Source: Bacteroidaceae bacterium (lineage in GTDB: Bacteria; Bacteroidota; Bacteroidia; Bacteroidales; Bacteroidaceae). From it: DNA of 64,000 bases. Position 1 is the first letter of the stretch. The number at the start of each line of letters is the position of its first letter. Under the pieces are notes generated by a model. That model ran no database searches. It was given only the letters and a program-made list of their open reading frames with translations, and was not told where the DNA came from. Positions 26,379 through 34,175 of this stretch are shown piece after piece. The stretch is taken from positions 28,085-92,084 of the forward strand of contig JAFYQK010000002.1 in NCBI GenBank assembly GCA_017547165.1. The letters are read 5' to 3'. The position numbers and the translations under genes were made by a program.

Positions 26379-27155
26379 ATGCAGGGAGAACAACTGACTT
26401 TGTTTGACGATTTTGGGCAGGAAGAAAAACTTTTATGTCCTTTTGTGGGTAGAAAAGTATCTGTGACTGGAACTTTTTCATTGGGACGCCAGGCTTTACG
26501 CTCGAAATTATTGAAATTTGGGGCTTCTGATGTTCGCTTTGATTCGTTGCAACGAAATACACATTTTCTATTGGTAGGAGAGTCTCCTTCTACGTCTATG
26601 CTGGATTACTGGCGTTTGTATGTGCATGATGGCTATAATATTAGGAGGATATCCTTTGAAGATTTGGAGGAGATTGAGCGAGGTAATTACGCACCATATC
26701 AAACAGAGGCAGTTGTTTGCAAAAAGTTGCACCTTACTAAAGAGCATCTTTATTGGAGCGCTCCAGAGATAGAGGGACTAAAGAACATACGGACAAGTTC
26801 CCCATTGATGCTTGAGTCAAATTCTGCTCTCTATGGCAAAGAGATTTATATCCACTTATCTTTGGCGGAGCAGATGCCCGAGTTACCACAGTTATTGGGG
26901 TGCTTGGGAGCTTATGCCAATGTTGAAATGGATGAAAAGACAGATTTGATAATAATGCAGGAAACAATGCCTGCGTTAGTGTGTCATGGAGTGGAGGAAT
27001 ATTATAATTCAAGTCGTGCGACACAGTTTGATATTCCTTTTCTTCTTTTGGAGGATTTGTTGTTGTATATCCAAAAACGTTTAGAGCAGTTCCCTGATAT
27101 TTTTATGCAACAATTGTATGAAAAAATGCATAAGACAGGAATAATGTTGGAGTGA
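26379..27155 (+). CDS. Protein with BRCT-like domain(s)
   Basis: A 258-residue soluble protein. Residues about 24-100 resemble a BRCT domain: GRKVSVTGTFSLGRQALRSKL, a G-A motif in LLKFGASDVRFDSL, THFLLVGE, and a later tryptophan (DYWRLY). A second, weaker copy may run from about 150 to 235 (LYGKEIYIHLSLAE, LLGCLGAYANVEMDEKTDLIIM). Free-standing BRCT proteins often bind DNA ends, nicks or ligase/replication partners. The N-terminal EQLTLFDDF resembles clamp-binding peptides (Q-L-x-L-F), which would point to the replication clamp; that is inference. Confidence 0.55.
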   Translation: MQGEQLTLFDDFGQEEKLLCPFVGRKVSVTGTFSLGRQALRSKLLKFGASDVRFDSLQRNTHFLLVGESPSTSMLDYWRLYVHDGYNIRRISFEDLEEIERGNYAPYQTEAVVCKKLHLTKEHLYWSAPEIEGLKNIRTSSPLMLESNSALYGKEIYIHLSLAEQMPELPQLLGCLGAYANVEMDEKTDLIIMQETMPALVCHGVEEYYNSSRATQFDIPFLLLEDLLLYIQKRLEQFPDIFMQQLYEKMHKTGIMLE

Positions 27156-27177
27156 AAATTACTAACATACACAAATT

Positions 27178-27654
27178 ATGAAGATAAGAGTTGGTTTTGG
27201 TTTTGATGTGCATCAGTTAGTTGAGCAACGTGAATTGTGGCTTGGAGGTATAAAGTTAGACCATAATCGTGGTCTTCTAGGACATAGTGATGCTGATGTG
27301 TTGATACATGCTATCTGTGACGCACTTTTAGGTGCAGCGAATATGAGGGATATTGGTTATCATTTTCCTGATACAGGTGCCGAATATAAAAATATCGACA
27401 GTAAAATCTTGTTACGTCGCACAGTGGAACTGATAGCGACAAAGGGGTATGTTGTAGGTAATGTAGACGCCACTATCTGTGCCGAGCGTCCAAAGTTAAA
27501 GATGCATATCCCAGCCATGCAAGAGTGTCTCGCTCAATGTCTGGGAATTGATGTGGATGATGTAAGTATAAAGGCTACGACAACAGAGAAATTGGGTTTC
27601 ACTGGCCGTGAGGAGGGCATTTCTGCTTATGCCACGGTTTTAATCAATACTTAG
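27178..27654 (+). CDS. ispF: 2-C-methyl-D-erythritol 2,4-cyclodiphosphate synthase
   Basis: A 158-residue enzyme of full family length. It converts CDP-methylerythritol 2-phosphate to the cyclodiphosphate with loss of CMP in the MEP isoprenoid pathway. Metal ligands Asp10, His12 and His44 lie in GFGFDVHQ and GHSDADVLIHAICDALLGA. The CDP-binding tail KATTTEKLGFTGREEGI is intact. It starts 22 nt after the BRCT-like gene. The next pathway gene in this window, dxr, is at 42316-43470. Confidence 0.96.
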   Translation: MKIRVGFGFDVHQLVEQRELWLGGIKLDHNRGLLGHSDADVLIHAICDALLGAANMRDIGYHFPDTGAEYKNIDSKILLRRTVELIATKGYVVGNVDATICAERPKLKMHIPAMQECLAQCLGIDVDDVSIKATTTEKLGFTGREEGISAYATVLINT

Positions 27655-27715
27655 GAGGTAATAATTGATATATATCAATAAAATCAAACATAAATAAAAA
27701 AATACACTTAAAGGT

Positions 27716-27746
27716 ATTGCGTATTTGGTAAAATGGCGTACCTTTG
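27716..27746 (+). promoter_or_regulatory. Promoter of candidate small RNA
   Basis: ATTG (27716-27719), a 19-nt spacer and TACCTTTG (27739-27746) match the Bacteroidetes promoter. No open reading frame follows. Confidence 0.75.
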
Positions 27747-27751
27747 CATTG

Positions 27752-27818
27752 TGTTTTTCATGGTATTAGATTTAAGGTTAACGAAAGATTGGTTGTCGTG
27801 ATGACAACCTTCTTTTTT
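27752..27818 (+). ncRNA. Candidate small RNA of about 67 nt
   Basis: The strong promoter at 27716-27746 is followed within 80 nt by a clean intrinsic terminator: GGTTGTC (27791-27797), loop GTGAT, GACAACC (27803-27809), then TTCTTTTTT. Nothing codes for protein between them. The 5' part (27752-27790) is A+T rich and would stay single-stranded, leaving it free for base-pairing. The start is placed about 6-7 nt after the -7 box and is approximate. It could also be a 5' leader or attenuator, but no gene follows on this strand for 4 kb. Confidence 0.65.
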
Positions 27819-27877
27819 ATATATACCTATAAATCATAATGTTATATTTCTAACATAGCTTATATGTGAACGAATAT

Positions 27878-27918
27878 GGGTGTACGCTGGGATTTTGATG
27901 TCCTCCCAATGTGCACCC
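27878..27918. repeat. Imperfect 15-bp inverted repeat
   Basis: Bases 27878-27892 pair with 27904-27918 (two G-T wobbles, one mismatch) across an 11-nt loop. There is no T-run on either side, so it is not an obvious terminator. It lies between the candidate small RNA and the end of the RecQ-tail gene. The rest of 27819-28013 holds no gene. Confidence 0.55.
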
Positions 27919-27980
27919 AATTTTGTGAAAGGCGTTACAGTAGCCATCAAAATAACCTGCGCCGTTTTGAATAAACCTAG

Positions 27981-27996
27981 TTTTAGGTAGGTTCTA
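27981..27996 (+). repeat. 16-bp sequence repeated inverted at 59508-59523
   Basis: TTTTAGGTAGGTTCTA here is the exact reverse complement of bases 59508-59523. Both copies lie in gene-free sequence next to hairpins. Here it overlaps a small inverted repeat (AACCTA/TAGGTT) just past the stop of the minus-strand gene at 28014. Confidence 0.5.
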
Positions 27997-28013
27997 TAAA
28001 TTATTTTTCCGTA

Positions 28014-28670
28014 CTAAGACAGAATATATCTAAGCAATCTTAATTCTTGCTCGTTATAAACATCTCCCCATTCATTAGTCATAGTTTTCATGTCAAATTT
28101 GCCAGAAGGCAGACTATCTTTGACTTCGGCAATATCTTCGGGGTTTATGATTTCATTTACAAAGTATGTGATATCCATTCGCTTGCCCATGGCAAGAAGG
28201 GCCTCTAAGTCGTCCAATACATCATCAAGGTCAATGTTCTCGTTTTCTGCGAAGTCGTCTAAAGCGATTTTGCGATCTATTGTTTGAATTAACTTTATTT
28301 GTCGTTTGCTTCGCTCGCTCGTTGATATGGTTGGGTTGGGAGAAGTTATTTCTGTCTCTGAATTTTTGTTTCCGTTGACACTTATTGTATGAGGCTTCTT
28401 GCGGAACTTTTTGCCTTCTGGAGTGTAGGTTAGGGTTTGGGCTTTTTGATTTTTAATTTTTAAGAACCCTTCTGACATTGCTATGTTAAAAACAGTATTC
28501 CAATCGTCACTTCCTGTTCCTATCGCTATTCCAAAGGATTCCAATTGGTCAAGTTCCGGATTTTCGGTGGGTGTGCCTACAAGGATATTTTGCAATTGTT
28601 CACGTGTCAATCCTTGCCCAGCCTCCTGAATAATAGTTATTATTTTTACGAGTTTATCCTGTATGTCCAT
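28014..28670 (-). CDS. Free-standing RecQ C-terminal (RQC-like) protein
   Basis: A 218-residue protein with no helicase domain. Residues about 1-95 follow the RQC winged helix of RecQ: LTREQLQNILVGTPTENPELDQLESFGIA, GTGSDDWNTVFNIAMSEGFL, and TYTPEGKKFRKKP. Residues about 120-218 match the tail seen in Bacteroidetes RecQ (IKLIQTIDRKIALDDFAE, LDDVLDDLEALLAMGKRMDI, then an acidic helix ending QELRLLRYI). It looks like a duplicated and detached RecQ tail. It may bind G-quadruplex or forked DNA, or regulate RecQ by competition. The resemblance is by motif; function is inferred. Confidence 0.65.
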   Translation of the reverse strand: MDIQDKLVKIITIIQEAGQGLTREQLQNILVGTPTENPELDQLESFGIAIGTGSDDWNTVFNIAMSEGFLKIKNQKAQTLTYTPEGKKFRKKPHTISVNGNKNSETEITSPNPTISTSERSKRQIKLIQTIDRKIALDDFAENENIDLDDVLDDLEALLAMGKRMDITYFVNEIINPEDIAEVKDSLPSGKFDMKTMTNEWGDVYNEQELRLLRYILS

Positions 28671-28693
28671 ATTATGGTATTTGATTTTCTTTG

Positions 28694-30352
28694 TTAATGT
28701 GTTCTTACTCCTTTAGCTTGCATTATCTTGAAGTCTAAAGATTCCAGGCATCTGTCAAAAGTAAGTGGTTCGTTGTGATCATTTAGATATGTTCGCTGTG
28801 TTTTTGTAATGTACTTGTCGGATGTCAGCGATAGTGAGTCCTGGCCATAGGGAGTGCTTATACCTCCGAGACCGAGCATTGTCGGAAATACGCAGTCTGT
28901 CTGTATAGGTTCTGATTTGCGCGAATCTAAAAGTGCTATACGCTTCTGGTATCTGGTCTTATACAAATCGTTTGACCATATAAAAAATGGAACATGCATT
29001 TGATAGTAGCTTGGCCATGGAGATGCGTGCAAGAATAGGTTGCGTTCGTCGTCATAAATGTCTTCGCCATGGTCGCTGACAAACAACATCACTGCAGGTA
29101 TGTCCAACATATTCAATTCTGAAATTATATTATGCAAGAGTTTGTCTGTATACCTGATAGTGTTGTCATAGGCATTCATCAAGATTTCGCGATTTTCCTT
29201 TGTTGACTTAGCGACCTGATCTGGCTGAAAGTGAGCCTGGTGACGCTCGTATCGGTCGGAGTATGTGCTATGGCTTCCATAAGTGTGAACTACAAGCAGA
29301 AGGTTCTTGTTAATATTGGATAGTGTGCGTCGCACTTCCGGAATCAAAAGAGAGTCCATCGGACTACCGCCAAGGCTATCGCGCAAGAAAAGAACTTCTT
29401 GTGCCTGCTCTCCCAAGTGGTCGTTGAATGATTTGTTGCGAGGTTCGTTGCTTATGAATGCTGTACGGTATCCTGCCTCGTTGAATGCCGCCAATAAACC
29501 TTTGGAGTGGTATAACGCATCGTAGTTTTCTGCTGTAGCAGGAGAAAGAAGGATGGGGATGCTCTTGTGAGTGGTATTGCTTTGCGACATACAGTCTTTG
29601 AAGAATATCAAATTTGGAGTATTGCTCAACAAAGGGGTGGTTTCTCTATTATATCCGTCCAATTGCCAGTTTGTAGCGCGACTTGTTTCTCCAATTACAA
29701 GCAGCACAACTTTAGGTATAGAGTCATTGTCGGTGTTGATTGAGTTAAAGCAGAAGTTTTTGCTCTTTTCAGGATATTGTTCGCTGAGTGTTTGGCGTTC
29801 TACTGCCAAACGAAGATTGTAGCAGACATTTACGGGGAACAAGTCGTTGAGGATAGACCAATTTCCTGTTTTTGTGGCTATGATTGTAAAAGGTAATGCC
29901 AAAACCAAAAGACTCAATGCTATAATTCTTTGTATTCTCAGGAAATTTTGTGGCAGCGTTGTCCTCTTGCGGATATCATATGTGGCATATATAAGTGTTG
30001 GAATGTATATTACAACAACAGCAACAACAGCAGGATATATCTGTGAAAGCATTTCTCCCATCTCGTTAGGACTACTTGTGGTCAGGTTCAACCACATGTC
30101 TACGGCGATAACGCCTTTGCCAAATAGATAACTTAATACGATATTAAATGCTCCGAGGAAAATAAATGGGAACATCCACCACAGAGTTTTTGATTTACGT
30201 GGAGTCAGACTAAGCAAAAACCAATAAAATCCTAATGGAAGCAGTATGAGTACAATTTTTCCACTAAGGGGCATCGATTCTGTAATACAGAGTATGATAT
30301 TGGGCAGTATGAGTACTAGAAGATATACGAAAAATATCAACTTTTGCTTCAT
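28694..30352 (-). CDS. Phosphoethanolamine transferase (EptA/sulfatase family)
   Basis: A 552-residue inner-membrane enzyme. About five membrane helices occupy residues 1-165, followed by a periplasmic alkaline-phosphatase-fold domain. The nucleophile is the threonine in VIGETSRATNW (about 219-229). Metal ligands lie in FVSDHGEDIYD and in the LHASPWPSY block. It would transfer phosphoethanolamine from phosphatidylethanolamine to lipid A or another envelope glycan. Such modification lowers negative charge and can raise polymyxin tolerance. The gene ends 23 nt before the RecQ-tail gene begins, on the same strand. Confidence 0.88.
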   Translation of the reverse strand: MKQKLIFFVYLLVLILPNIILCITESMPLSGKIVLILLPLGFYWFLLSLTPRKSKTLWWMFPFIFLGAFNIVLSYLFGKGVIAVDMWLNLTTSSPNEMGEMLSQIYPAVVAVVVIYIPTLIYATYDIRKRTTLPQNFLRIQRIIALSLLVLALPFTIIATKTGNWSILNDLFPVNVCYNLRLAVERQTLSEQYPEKSKNFCFNSINTDNDSIPKVVLLVIGETSRATNWQLDGYNRETTPLLSNTPNLIFFKDCMSQSNTTHKSIPILLSPATAENYDALYHSKGLLAAFNEAGYRTAFISNEPRNKSFNDHLGEQAQEVLFLRDSLGGSPMDSLLIPEVRRTLSNINKNLLLVVHTYGSHSTYSDRYERHQAHFQPDQVAKSTKENREILMNAYDNTIRYTDKLLHNIISELNMLDIPAVMLFVSDHGEDIYDDERNLFLHASPWPSYYQMHVPFFIWSNDLYKTRYQKRIALLDSRKSEPIQTDCVFPTMLGLGGISTPYGQDSLSLTSDKYITKTQRTYLNDHNEPLTFDRCLESLDFKIMQAKGVRTH

Positions 30353-30426
30353 GAGTTATTGTTCGTCCTATAAATGTTTTCGACGTGCAAAGGTAGTATA
30401 TTTTCTGTATATTCCAAATCTTAGAC

Positions 30427-30458
30427 AAAAAAAGTTCCTCTTGCTGGAAAAGAGGAAC
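30427..30458 (-). terminator. Terminator of rpe-TPR operon
   Basis: On the minus strand GTTCCTCTT pairs with AAGAGGAAC across a 7-nt loop and is followed by seven T. It lies 7 nt after the TPR gene stop. Confidence 0.9.
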
Positions 30459-30465
30459 GTGAGGG

Positions 30466-31308
30466 TCACTTCTTGATCGCGTCAACAGGTATTACCATCA
30501 ATGAGGCGCATTCTTCGGCTGAGGCTCCGAGAGATACTGCTTTCCTGAAATCTGCAATTGCCAACTTGTCCTTACGGAAGTCTTTGTATAGCAATGCTCG
30601 GGAAATGTAGAAGTCTGGGTTTTCTGGTTCTAATTCGATCGCCTTGTTGATATCTTTAAGAGCTAACTCATATTGTCTCCTTTTATGATACATGCCTCCG
30701 CGTATCACATATATGGTTGCTTCGTTTGGCCAATATCTCATAAGGATGTCCATATGTTCCATTGCTTCATGTGGGCGTTTGTCCTTGTCGCACAATAGTG
30801 CTAGACCTATGCGGGCTTTGAAATGTCTAGGCTGTAGGGTGATAAGACGCTCATAGTCGATACGTGCTTTTGAATTGAGTTTTTGTTCAGTGTAAATGTA
30901 GGCGCGAAAAAATAAGGCTTCACAGTTGTCTGGGTTAATGGTAAGTAAGTCGTTGAGGTCACATAGGGCTAAAGAGAAATTTTCCTTTTCCAAATGTAAC
31001 GATGCACGGTCTAATAATAAGGGCACAAACGTCGGGTTTAGGCGCAAGCCTGTAGAGAATGCATCTAATGCCTCGTCGTATCTTTTTTGCCTTAGGCGTA
31101 ACTCTCCTAAATATTGATATAGGACAATATTTGTTTTTTCTGAAGGCTGAGTGTCTAGGGCTTTTAAGAAGATGTGCTCGGCTTTAGTGAGTGAATCCTT
31201 CTTTAATGCCTCTATTCCTTCTTTAACAAGGTTGGTGTAGTCTGTAGTGTCGCCAAAGACTGGTGTCCATGCGATTGTTGTAAGGAAGAGTAATAGGATA
31301 TTTTTCAT
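30466..31308 (-). CDS. TPR-repeat periplasmic protein
   Basis: A 280-residue protein with a signal peptide (cleavage near VFG-DTT). From about residue 27 to the end it is a row of seven or so tetratricopeptide repeats, visible as repeated patterns such as LGELRLRQKRYDEALDAF, GLRLNPTFVPLLLDRA and KAIELEPENPDFYISRAL. TPR arrays bind protein partners, so it is probably an envelope scaffold. Its ATG overlaps the rpe stop by 4 nt, so expression is coupled to rpe though no functional link is known. Confidence 0.85.
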   Translation of the reverse strand: MKNILLLFLTTIAWTPVFGDTTDYTNLVKEGIEALKKDSLTKAEHIFLKALDTQPSEKTNIVLYQYLGELRLRQKRYDEALDAFSTGLRLNPTFVPLLLDRASLHLEKENFSLALCDLNDLLTINPDNCEALFFRAYIYTEQKLNSKARIDYERLITLQPRHFKARIGLALLCDKDKRPHEAMEHMDILMRYWPNEATIYVIRGGMYHKRRQYELALKDINKAIELEPENPDFYISRALLYKDFRKDKLAIADFRKAVSLGASAEECASLMVIPVDAIKK

Positions 31309-31943
31309 TTGCTCATAATTTCACAAACAGCCATTGGATCTTCTGCTCCATAGACTGCTGATCCTGCCACCAATACGTCGGCTCCGGCTTCACGCAATTC
31401 TTTCCAATTATCCAAACCGACCCCTCCATCTATCTGTATAAGGGCTTTACTGCCTTTCGTGTCTATCAATTTGCGAAGGGTGCGAACCTTCTCAAAAGTG
31501 TGTGGAATAAATTTTTGACCGCCAAAACCTGGGTTTACGCTCATAAGCAGTACAAGGTCGACGTCACAGATGATGTCTTCAAGCACACTGATTGGGGTTG
31601 CAGGGTTTAGTGTTACGCCTGCTTTCATGCCTGCATCGTGTATTTGGCCTATTACTCTGTGCAAATGTGGGCATGCTTCGTAATGAACATTCATTAAATA
31701 TGCCCCAAGAGCTTTGACTTCAGGAATGAATTTTTGTGGCTCGACAATCATTAAATGTACATCCAACGGCTTTTGTGTAAGTTTGGCGACATATTTGAGA
31801 ACAGGAAATCCGAAAGAAATATTTGGAACAAAAACACCGTCCATAATGTCCAGATGTAACCATTGGGCGGCACTGCGATTGAACCATTCCATGTCTTTTT
31901 CAAGATTGCCAAAATCGGCACTTAGTAACGAGGGTGATAGCAT
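31305..31943 (-). CDS. rpe: Ribulose-phosphate 3-epimerase
   Basis: A 212-residue TIM-barrel enzyme that interconverts ribulose 5-phosphate and xylulose 5-phosphate in the pentose phosphate pathway. Motifs: PSLLSADFGNL, the metal-binding HLDIMDGVFVPN and LDVHLMI, MSVNPGFGGQ, IQIDGGV, and the phosphate-binding VAGSAVYG. Length is normal for the family. A strong minus-strand promoter lies about 125 nt upstream at 32069-32100. Confidence 0.96.
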   Translation of the reverse strand: MLSPSLLSADFGNLEKDMEWFNRSAAQWLHLDIMDGVFVPNISFGFPVLKYVAKLTQKPLDVHLMIVEPQKFIPEVKALGAYLMNVHYEACPHLHRVIGQIHDAGMKAGVTLNPATPISVLEDIICDVDLVLLMSVNPGFGGQKFIPHTFEKVRTLRKLIDTKGSKALIQIDGGVGLDNWKELREAGADVLVAGSAVYGAEDPMAVCEIMSK

Positions 31944-32068
31944 ATTTAGTGTATTTGTTAGACTATTTTATGTAGTTATTTGATTTATTACAATATTGTG
32001 TGGCTATTATATAAATAAGGTATATTTCAAATGTTGTTGGAATAACGGAATAAAATATTCCTTCGTTG

Positions 32069-32100
32069 CAAAGTTATGCTTTTTCCTATATTTATACAAA
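32069..32100 (-). promoter_or_regulatory. Promoter of rpe-TPR operon
   Basis: On the minus strand TTTG (32100-32097), a 20-nt spacer and TAACTTTG (32076-32069) match the consensus. It implies a leader of roughly 120 nt before rpe. Confidence 0.8.
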
Positions 32101-32136
32101 TAAATGAGTTTTTTTTAGAAAAAGTGTACCAAAGTG

Positions 32137-32167
32137 CTTGTATATTAGTGGAAAAGTAGTACCTTTG
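32137..32167 (+). promoter_or_regulatory. Promoter of rplM-rpsI
   Basis: CTTG (32137-32140), a 19-nt spacer and TACCTTTG (32160-32167). Transcription would start near 32174, giving a leader of about 134 nt. Confidence 0.8.
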
Positions 32168-32173
32168 CACGCC

Positions 32174-32307
32174 GATTATTATCAACGGAACCCTGATGGG
32201 GTCCCGTGGTTTGTGTGGATAGATGCCTGATTGGCCTCAGCATTGGTCCGTGAATCATTCCGAAAGAATCGAATTGAAATTTAATTAGCAACAAACAAAA
32301 AAGAACA
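32174..32307 (+). promoter_or_regulatory. Structured mRNA leader of rplM-rpsI
   Basis: The leader contains a hairpin at 32186-32206 (CGGAACCC / GGGGTCCCG, one mismatch) and a second imperfect stem built on TGATTGGCC (from about 32229) with GGTC and AATCA downstream. Ribosomal protein operons commonly carry such leaders, which bind one of the encoded proteins (here most likely L13) to repress translation. The structure is seen; the autoregulation is inference. With the rpe promoter it fills the 364-nt gap between genes. Confidence 0.6.
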
Positions 32308-32769
32308 ATGGACACATTGAGTTACAAGACCATCTCTGCCAACAAGGCAACCGTTAAGAAGGAGTGGGTTGTAGTTGATGCTACAGACCAAGTCCTCGGT
32401 CGTTTGGCAAGTAAGGTGGCTAAAATCCTTAGAGGTAAGTACAAACCTGAGTTCACACCCAACGTGGACTGTGGCGACAACGTGATTATCGTAAATGCAG
32501 AGAAGATCATCATCACTGGTAATAAGATGACCGAGAAGGAATATCTTCGTTATACTGGTTATCCTGGTGGTCAGCGTAGTGAAACTCCTGCTGATATCTT
32601 GGCTAAACCCAATGGTGCTGAGAAGTTGATTCGTCGTACTGTTAAGGGTATGCTCCCCAAGAATAAGTTGGCACGTCAGATTATTACTAATCTGTATGTT
32701 TATGAAGGTGCAGAGCACAAGCATGCTGCTCAGACTCCTAAAACAATTGATATTAACCTCTACAAGTAA
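32308..32769 (+). CDS. rplM: 50S ribosomal protein L13
   Basis: A 153-residue protein with the L13 landmarks: WVVVDATDQVLGRLASKVAKIL near the N-terminus, GDNVIIVNAEKI, YTGYPGG, and VKGMLPKNKLARQ. It is an early-assembly protein of the large subunit. It precedes rpsI by 9 nt, the usual L13-S9 pair. Confidence 0.98.
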   Translation: MDTLSYKTISANKATVKKEWVVVDATDQVLGRLASKVAKILRGKYKPEFTPNVDCGDNVIIVNAEKIIITGNKMTEKEYLRYTGYPGGQRSETPADILAKPNGAEKLIRRTVKGMLPKNKLARQIITNLYVYEGAEHKHAAQTPKTIDINLYK

Positions 32770-32778
32770 TACAAGAAG

Positions 32779-33165
32779 ATGGCAGTAATTAATGCATTGG
32801 GCCGCCGCAAAAGCGCCGTAGCCCGCGTATATGTTGAGGAGGGTAGCGGTAAGATTACCATCAACAAGCGTGACTTGACCGAGTACTTCCCCAGTAGCAT
32901 TCTGCAGTACGTTGTAAAGCAGCCTTTGAATCTGCTTGGCGTTGCAGAGAAGTATGATATTAAGGTTAATCTCCAGGGTGGTGGCTTTACAGGTCAGAGT
33001 CAGGCTTTGCGTTTGGCAATTGCTCGCGCACTGGTTAAGATTAATGCAGAGGACAAGAAGGCTCTTCGTGCTGAAGGATTTGTTACACGTGACAGCCGTG
33101 AGGTAGAACGTAAGAAACCAGGTCGTCCCAAGGCACGTCGTCGCTTCCAGTTCAGCAAGCGTTAA
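32779..33165 (+). CDS. rpsI: 30S ribosomal protein S9
   Basis: A 128-residue protein of normal length. It shows NALGRRKSAVARV, GGGFTGQSQALRLAIARAL, RDSREVERKKPGRPKARRR and the invariant C-terminal FSKR, whose tail reaches the P-site tRNA. Confidence 0.98.
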   Translation: MAVINALGRRKSAVARVYVEEGSGKITINKRDLTEYFPSSILQYVVKQPLNLLGVAEKYDIKVNLQGGGFTGQSQALRLAIARALVKINAEDKKALRAEGFVTRDSREVERKKPGRPKARRRFQFSKR

Positions 33166-33180
33166 TATTTTATATATTAT

Positions 33181-33275
33181 TGTTCTGGCGGAACAGACGC
33201 GAGTTTAGTATCTAAACCTTCGAGATTCTCTTGTTATTTAGAGACTACTCGCAGGTTGGTTGCCTAAATGGCAAC
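33181..33275 (+). promoter_or_regulatory. Structured leader between rpsI and rpsB
   Basis: The 147-nt gap before rpsB holds three nested or serial hairpins: TGTTC/GAACA (33181-33195), GCGAGT/ACTCGC enclosing 42 nt (33199-33252), and GTTGCC/GGCAAC (33259-33275). There is no T-run, so read-through from rpsI is possible. The arrangement suggests an S2-responsive leader or a processing site; that is inference. Confidence 0.55.
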
Positions 33276-33312
33276 AACAAAAAGAAAGTAAACAATTAAA
33301 ACAGTAAAACAA

Positions 33313-34053
33313 ATGTCAAGAACATCATTTGAAACTCTATTAGAGGCTGGCTGTCACTTTGGTCACCTCAAGAGAAAGTGGAATCCCGCAATGGCTCCTT
33401 ATATCTTCAAGGATATGAACGGAATCCACATCATCGACCTTCATAAGACTGTAGGTATGGTAAATACTGCAGCCGAGGCTCTTAAGAATATAGCAAAGAG
33501 CGGAAAGAAGGTTTTGTTTGTTGCAACTAAAAAGCAGGCCAAAGACGTTGTTGCCGAGAAGGCACAGTCTATCAATATGCCATACGTTATCGAGCGTTGG
33601 CCCGGTGGTATGTTGACCAACTTCCCAACAATCCGTAAGGCAGTGAAGAAAATGAGCACTATTGATAAGCTCATTGAAGATGGTACATATAGCAACCTCT
33701 CAAAGCGTGAGTTGCTTCAAGTTACCCGTCAGCGCGCTAAGCTTGAGAAGAATTTGGGTTCAATTTCTGATTTGACTCGTCTTCCCAGTGCTTTGTTCGT
33801 AGTTGACGTAATGAAGGAGCATATTGCAGTAGCAGAGGCTAATCGTTTGGGTATTCCTGTATTTGGTATTGTTGATACTAATTCTAACCCTGACAATATT
33901 GACTTCGTAATTCCTGCAAACGACGATGCAAGTAGCAGTGTTGAGGCTATCTTGAACGCTGTTTGCTCTGCAATTAACGAGGGTCTTGAGGAGCGTAAGG
34001 CTGAGAAAGCTGATGAAGCTCCTGCAAAGAAGGAAGAAAAGGCAGAGGCTTAA
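33313..34053 (+). CDS. rpsB: 30S ribosomal protein S2
   Basis: A 246-residue protein. Landmarks include LLEAGCHFGHLKRKWNP, IHIIDLHKT, VLFVATKKQAKD, ERWPGGMLTNF and GIPVFGIVDTNSNPD. The C-terminus has the charged Lys/Glu/Ala extension common in Bacteroidetes. It is followed by an intrinsic terminator before tsf. Confidence 0.98.
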   Translation: MSRTSFETLLEAGCHFGHLKRKWNPAMAPYIFKDMNGIHIIDLHKTVGMVNTAAEALKNIAKSGKKVLFVATKKQAKDVVAEKAQSINMPYVIERWPGGMLTNFPTIRKAVKKMSTIDKLIEDGTYSNLSKRELLQVTRQRAKLEKNLGSISDLTRLPSALFVVDVMKEHIAVAEANRLGIPVFGIVDTNSNPDNIDFVIPANDDASSSVEAILNAVCSAINEGLEERKAEKADEAPAKKEEKAEA

Positions 34054-34079
34054 TAACAGAGTCCCGCTTTGAATAATAA

Positions 34080-34120
34080 GGGTTAGAGGACGCTAATAAT
34101 GGCATTCTCTAACCCTTTTT
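34080..34120 (+). terminator. Terminator-like hairpin between rpsB and tsf
   Basis: GGGTTAGAG (34080-34088) pairs with CTCTAACCC (34107-34115) and is followed by five T. It looks like a full intrinsic terminator inside the usual rpsB-tsf pair. Confidence 0.8.
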
Positions 34121-34175
34121 CTTCAATAATGTATTTGATATTACATAATCATTAATATATTTAAATAATACTACT

